Positions 6,001-6,647 of a DNA stretch of 6,647 bases are shown here, piece by piece; positions within the stretch are counted from its first letter, which is position 1, and each line of letters begins with the position of its first letter. Below the pieces are notes generated by a model, which saw only the letters and a program-made list of their open reading frames with translations, made no database searches and was not told the DNA's origin. This DNA is from Candidatus Omnitrophota bacterium (GTDB taxonomy: Bacteria > Omnitrophota > Gorgyraeia > 2-02-FULL-51-18 > JAGOUK01): NCBI GenBank assembly GCA_020058965.1, contig JAGVCY010000200.1:1-6647 (forward strand), in the 5' to 3' direction. The position numbers and the translations under genes are program-made.

Positions 6001-6647
6001 TTGCCGCGCCAGCGAGTAAACGTTATTCCAATAATCCTCGTCATCGGCCCTATAGCGATCGTCTCCCGAATCATAGACCAGCGGAAAGTATACGAATACT
6101 CCGCGGGCGATGTACGACCCTTTTGCATCGGGATCGTTGGAGAACATACGGCGGGTTATCCACATTTGTTTATCGTCAGGGGAGCTTAATTTGGCCATTC
6201 CTGAAAGTGAAAACGACCTGGCCATCACCTTTTCATCGTCCGTGATGTCCGCATAAAAATATCCGCCCGAAGCATGGATGTATCTGCGGCATTCGGACTC
6301 CACGGGAAATCTAGCATGTAAATATTTTGTAACCGCCCGCTTATCTTGAACCGAGCGTTCGGCGAGTGCTTTCCACCGATCCCAGTTTTTTCCAGGATCT
6401 CCGGCCTTCAACAACTCAAGCGGCACATAGTATTCCCATAAATGCATGCCAATGCCCCGCGAGGCCTTGAGCGGGATGATCGATAGAAGACGGCCGTCCT
6501 TTGAATATAAAAATTCATACCGATGCGGTTTGCCGGCTTCGTTCTTCCAATAACTTTTGCTGATGATCTCTCTGAGAATGTTATAGCCGGAGGGCGCTTC
6601 GGAAGAAAAATCAAGCGTGTCGGCTTGAGCGATGCAGCTCCAAAGTC
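1..6647 (-). CDS. Internal part of a giant multidomain protein (partial at both ends)
   Basis: The minus-strand frame with codons at plus 1-3 through 6643-6645 has no TTA, CTA or TCA triplet on the plus strand, so 2,215 consecutive codons are open. No start or stop of this frame lies in the window; bases 6646-6647 are part of the next upstream codon. The translation carries clear family motifs along its whole length (methyltransferase, GNAT-like, sigma region 4 twice, alpha-CTD-like twice, PLP fold-type II enzyme), which confirms the frame. Each of these is normally its own protein of roughly 100-400 residues, so this is a fusion on a giant scale. Six copies of an A-R-M-A motif separate the domains. 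I see no signal peptide or convincing membrane helix, so the visible part looks cytoplasmic. Function of the whole protein is unknown. It could act as a polyprotein that is cut into parts, or as one scaffolded megaprotein. Confidence 0.95.
52..1236 (-). other. Unrecognised C-terminal region (residues 1804-2198)
   Basis: I do not recognise a family in these nearly 400 residues. The first part (about 1816-1930) is helical with hydrophobic amphipathic segments: GMINFILIMVQQSLHLDDFQ, LFMRVLAEKSVML and VQLLLTFLVFAMDESL. These are too short and too mixed with charges to call membrane helices. The middle (about 1956-2075) is alpha/beta (KARFIVISGQAPEA, VEAVKRTFGPFVTAKSLQAL, YPASLVLKTVGTEGQRALSF, SITLAS). 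The last part (about 2076-2198) has strand pairs such as AYVLTSPSP, YALLISVNGENILLDISELL and TVDGLTIFTVMMAFPDG. There is no ARMA motif inside it, so by the pattern elsewhere it may be one module or a pair without punctuation. It leads into a glycine-rich loop at the window edge. Confidence 0.5.
1237..1257 (-). repeat. ARMA motif copy 6, HAARMAG (residues 1797-1803)
   Basis: It follows the charged helix SREVIKIEEKIQKRLGTDGM and comes before the long C-terminal unrecognised region. It belongs to the nucleotide class GCGCGGATGGCG. With copy 5 it brackets a segment of about 32 residues. Confidence 0.8.
1354..1374 (-). repeat. ARMA motif copy 5, AGARMAD (residues 1758-1764)
   Basis: It ends the second sigma4/alpha-CTD-like module. 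It has the same codons as copy 4 up to the ATG (GCC GGA GCC AGA ATG), the second nucleotide class, including a GGAG 5 bases before the ATG. A charged helical stretch of about 32 residues then leads to copy 6. Confidence 0.85.
1375..1551 (-). other. RNA polymerase alpha-CTD-like helix-hairpin-helix domain, copy 2 (residues 1699-1757)
   Basis: KRLYPFSWQAEDEIEALGV followed by TTVGDF (1702-1726) matches the alpha-CTD pattern L-x-L-S-x-R-A-x-N-x-L-x-x-x-G-I-x-T-V-G-D-L. The second half, IPDTLHFKTKKEIGAVQKLY with GL after it, aligns with L-x-x-I-x-N-F-G-x-K-S-L-x-E-I-x-x-x-L-x-x-x-G-L, so the whole small domain is present. Some DNA-contact positions differ (H-F-K-T-K-K instead of N-F-G-K-K-S). It shares the R-L-Y-P-F start with copy 1 and lies at the same distance after the sigma motif. 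ARMA copy 5 follows at once. Confidence 0.78.
1606..1773 (-). other. Sigma-70 region 4-like helix-turn-helix, copy 2 (residues 1625-1680)
   Basis: This is the clearest transcription-type domain in the window. LTPKEKQALRLRY (1630-1642) followed by SLSLDEFGKLLN and VTRERARQWLTRGMEKARR (1661-1679) follows the family signature L-T-x-R-E-R-x-V-L-x-L-R-Y, then T-L-E-E-I-G, then V-T-R-E-R-I-R-Q-I-E-x-K-A-L-x-K-L-R almost position by position. In primary sigma factors this helix-turn-helix reads the -35 element. I see no region 2 or 3 in the window, so it cannot be a full sigma factor; promoter or polymerase contact through region 4 alone, or an anti-sigma-like decoy role, are possible. It is followed by an alpha-CTD-like domain. 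Confidence 0.88.
1837..1857 (-). repeat. ARMA motif copy 4, AGARMAE (residues 1597-1603)
   Basis: It is the second of a tandem pair and comes just before the second sigma-like module. Its codons are GCC GGA GCC AGA ATG GCC GAG, the second nucleotide class, shared with copy 5. In this class a GGAG lies 5 bases before the in-frame ATG. Confidence 0.85.
1891..1911 (-). repeat. ARMA motif copy 3, AAARMAD (residues 1579-1585)
   Basis: It comes directly after the last strand of the PLP enzyme and belongs to the nucleotide class GCGCGGATGGCG. It forms a close pair with copy 4, with only the short proline-rich segment LAQVIPIPPAT between them. Confidence 0.85.
2960..2980 (-). repeat. Short perfect inverted repeat over the PLP lysine codon
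   Basis: CCTCTCG and CGAGAGG form a perfect 7-base stem with a 7-base loop. It lies inside the coding frame and codes for the conserved L-S-F-K-S-R-G. No run of T follows it on the coding strand, so it is not a terminator. Confidence 0.5.
2968..2970 (-). other. PLP Schiff-base lysine codon (K1226)
   Basis: The lysine in L-S-F-K-S-R-G matches the S-F-K-x-R-G active-site motif that binds PLP covalently in threonine dehydratase-like enzymes. The codon is AAG on the minus strand. Confidence 0.85.
3139..3681 (-). other. Helical spacer with HEAT-like helices (residues 989-1169)
   Basis: No catalytic family is recognised. The region is almost wholly helical: HSFESLLAVLEGRRDRRITK, AAGQIADALANSSG, EDWKRAVLVLERTINRTL, then KDPQVRAALYRLIALPF (1089-1105), NDWYLRVLLMDLLG and DILSAAAADADPGVSGRAAE with LLNDI after it. 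The repeated D-P-x-V-x-x-A-A-x-x-L pattern (1090-1098 and 1140-1150) is typical of HEAT-type repeats, which form protein-binding superhelices. The last part (PRPGRPIHSHAEFVAARAEQ, about 1161-1180) leads into the PLP enzyme. It may be a spacer or docking surface between the transcription-type module and the PLP enzyme. Confidence 0.45.
3682..3702 (-). repeat. ARMA motif copy 2, AGARMAG (residues 982-988)
   Basis: This copy closes the first sigma4/alpha-CTD-like module after a proline-rich link (FPPEPIRP). It belongs to the nucleotide class GCGCGGATGGCG. Confidence 0.8.
3721..3918 (-). other. RNA polymerase alpha-CTD-like helix-hairpin-helix domain, copy 1 (residues 910-975)
   Basis: The C-terminal domain of the RNA polymerase alpha subunit binds DNA upstream elements and activators through helix-hairpin-helix-type contacts. 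The segment TRLYPFRAVEIRYLESIGIR and the following SIGDF (913-937) match the family's pattern of a first helix with R-A, then L-x-x-x-G-I-x-T-x-G-D-L. The second half (SIEVRVYKKASERTKKLVRM) is basic and helical but does not keep the family's N-F-G-x-K-S motif. The starting R914 is 73 residues after the sigma LTP motif and the GD pair 22 residues later, the same spacing as in copy 2. ARMA copy 2 follows 49 residues after the GDF. Confidence 0.65.
3976..4125 (-). other. Sigma-70 region 4-like helix-turn-helix, copy 1 (residues 841-890)
   Basis: Region 4 of sigma factors recognises the -35 promoter element. The domain opens with LTPGQRELVTLRYAL (841-855), matching the family's L-T-x-x-E-R-E-V-L-x-L-R-Y pattern, and continues with a helix-turn-helix, MKPRDIARKLDKSYTAVQ (861-878), followed by a recognition helix and KIRL (885-888). 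The turn lacks the V-T-R-E-R-I-R-Q signature of housekeeping sigma factors that copy 2 keeps, so this copy is more diverged. A DNA-binding role is inferred from family. It is followed at a fixed distance by an alpha-CTD-like domain, exactly as in copy 2. Confidence 0.75.
4126..4380 (-). other. Basic helical linker before the first sigma-like module (residues 756-840)
   Basis: This stretch is rich in K and R and is predicted by eye to be helical, with KKSEELYGKWFEVQ, INRELLRRWTARNRVNG and a lysine-rich flexible part (QKSVAKSKTAGSAHDKKNER). It leads directly into the LTP motif of the sigma region 4-like domain. It could correspond to a shortened linker or region 3-like helix of a sigma factor, or to a non-specific nucleic-acid contact, but I see no specific family motif. 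Confidence 0.4.
4381..4731 (-). other. GNAT acetyltransferase-like domain (residues 639-755)
   Basis: GNAT enzymes move an acetyl group from acetyl-CoA to an amine. The pattern here fits the fold's order: strand pairs (YWIGIEPVGDD, ATLYAADGAKVGSFSIRD), then the central strand and helix LLVSDVQPAFRKRRNLEGAF (about 690-709), which resembles the family's strand, V-x-P-x-xR-x-x-G and helix, then IRFVVGRAQA (about 726-735) and HSLEDLGLVQL (about 739-749), like the family's late strand, N-x-x-A helix and LGF ending. The acetyl-CoA pyrophosphate-binding loop (normally Q/R-x-x-G-x-G/A) is not well kept, reading RKRRNLEGA, so activity is uncertain. It lies between an ARMA motif and the first sigma-like module. 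Identification is by pattern only. Confidence 0.45.
4732..4752 (-). repeat. ARMA motif copy 1, SAARMAE (residues 632-638)
   Basis: It lies between the beta-rich region and the GNAT-like domain. Its codons are GCT GCG CGG ATG GCG GAG, which puts it in the GCGCGGATGGCG nucleotide class shared with copies 2, 3 and 6. Confidence 0.8.
4750..5460 (-). other. Beta-rich region without recognised family (residues 396-632)
   Basis: Short alternating hydrophobic strands separated by G, N and D turns suggest an all-beta fold, for example YIIFGEQEYQLNRGRLVYRA, YPIRIIERLGRHGVEVRVYD, RQYLGKYDAANDIFYYAAGR and GNIFSIEGHDYGVP. Several segments follow a loose strand-turn-strand pattern of roughly 30-40 residues, as in a small beta-barrel or beta-propeller-like repeat, but I cannot establish a repeat unit by eye. 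It starts at a degenerate ARMA-like sequence (SGARLVS, 396-402) and ends at the first clear ARMA motif, so it behaves as one interdomain-bounded unit. It may be a structural spacer or a binding domain serving the methyltransferase-like domain before it. Confidence 0.5.
5440..5460 (-). repeat. Degenerate ARMA-like motif, SGARLVS (residues 396-402)
   Basis: It sits exactly where the methyltransferase-like domain ends and the beta-rich region begins, and shares G-A-R plus a hydrophobic residue with the clear motifs (AGARMAD). The A and acidic or glycine residues after the hydrophobic position are lost. Its place at a domain border is the main reason to list it; it may be a coincidence. Confidence 0.3.
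5461..6030 (-). other. HemK/PrmC-type SAM methyltransferase-like domain (residues 206-395), NPPY motif altered
   Basis: Class I methyltransferases bind S-adenosylmethionine in a Rossmann fold; the HemK/PrmC branch methylates glutamine in release factors and similar substrates through an NPPY motif. Seen here: motif I at residues 231-239 (RDLCTGAGF, matching the family's DLxTGSG loop), the acidic motif II with D261 in GRDINPLAVASARQNAL (259-275), motif IV region ALIVTGNEPSYAFLP (296-310), and a late strand LVSPSGVTILWHN (about 363-375) resembling the LKPGG-strand motif. The SAM-binding parts look intact, but the expected NPPY is NEPSY (302-306) with an extra residue before it, so methyl transfer to an amide nitrogen is doubtful. 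Substrate is unknown; it may be a non-catalytic SAM-binding module or have changed specificity. It is followed at once by a weak ARMA-like sequence (SGARLVS). Confidence 0.7.
5728..5742 (-). other. Altered catalytic motif IV, NEPSY in place of NPPY (residues 302-306)
   Basis: In amino-methyltransferases of the HemK type, the NPPY tetrapeptide positions the substrate amide. Aligned on the preceding strand (ALIVTG versus the usual DLIVSN), this protein has N-E-P-S-Y. The asparagine, one proline and the tyrosine can be matched, but the first proline is replaced and the loop is one residue longer. Confidence 0.55.
6031..6645 (-). other. Unrecognised N-terminal region of the visible protein (residues 1-205)
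   Basis: This stretch comes just before the methyltransferase-like domain. I do not recognise a family. It is a mixed alpha/beta sequence rich in aromatic and charged residues, for example EFLYSKDGRLLSIIPLKASR near residues 44-63 and GVFVYFPLVYDSGDDRYR near 182-199. The last part, with an acidic DDEDYW followed by an amphipathic helix (NNVYSLARQTASAAKDRG), leads straight into methyltransferase motif I, as the N-terminal helical part of a HemK/PrmC-type enzyme would. It may therefore partly be the accessory or substrate-recognition portion of that domain. The true N-terminus lies outside the window. Confidence 0.5.

Noticed and set aside
5776..6189. A plus-strand open stretch of 137 codons, the longest complete ATG-to-stop frame in the window
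   Set aside because: It is codon-aligned antisense to the methyltransferase-like domain, whose motifs are clear on the minus strand; its translation shows no family motif.
1..6647. An operon of separate genes rather than one gene
   Set aside because: There is no stop codon in the frame between any two domains, so separate proteins would require internal starts with a shared stop or proteolysis.

Overview
The whole window lies inside one very large protein-coding gene on the minus strand. Reading the minus strand in the frame whose codons occupy plus positions 1-3, 4-6 and so on up to 6643-6645, I translated all 2,215 codons by hand and found no stop. Neither a start nor a stop falls inside the window, so the gene runs off both ends and the protein is longer than 2,215 residues. 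Residue n below sits at plus positions (6646-3n) to (6648-3n), and residue 1 is the most N-terminal residue visible.

The protein is a chain of domains that are normally separate proteins. From N to C it contains: an unrecognised region (1-205); a Rossmann methyltransferase-like domain of the HemK/PrmC type with an altered NPPY motif (206-395); a beta-rich region (396-632); a GNAT-like domain (639-755); a sigma-70 region 4-like helix-turn-helix (841-890) followed by an RNA polymerase alpha-CTD-like domain (910-975); a helical, HEAT-like spacer (988-1160); a complete-looking fold-type II PLP enzyme of the threonine/serine dehydratase kind (1170-1574); a second sigma region 4 (1625-1680) plus alpha-CTD-like (1699-1757) pair; a long unrecognised region (1804-2198); and, at the edge, the start of what may be another nucleotide- or SAM-binding fold.

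The most striking feature is a short motif, [AGH]-[AG]-A-R-M-A-[DEG], that occurs six times, always between recognisable domains. It looks like punctuation of the giant chain: a linker, a processing site, or the scar of module shuffling. The two sigma4/alpha-CTD pairs are diverged copies of each other with identical internal spacing, so catalytic modules alternate with transcription-type modules.

Organism: giant multi-domain ORFs with recurring ARMA-type linkers make me think of the candidate phylum Omnitrophota, where proteins of tens of thousands of residues are known. This is an inference from general knowledge and not proven by the window; other bacteria with giant genes, such as Planctomycetota, are not excluded. 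The sigma region 4 and alpha-CTD similarities do indicate a bacterium. There are no RNA genes, mobile elements, CRISPR arrays, promoters or terminators that I can support, as expected inside a coding region.
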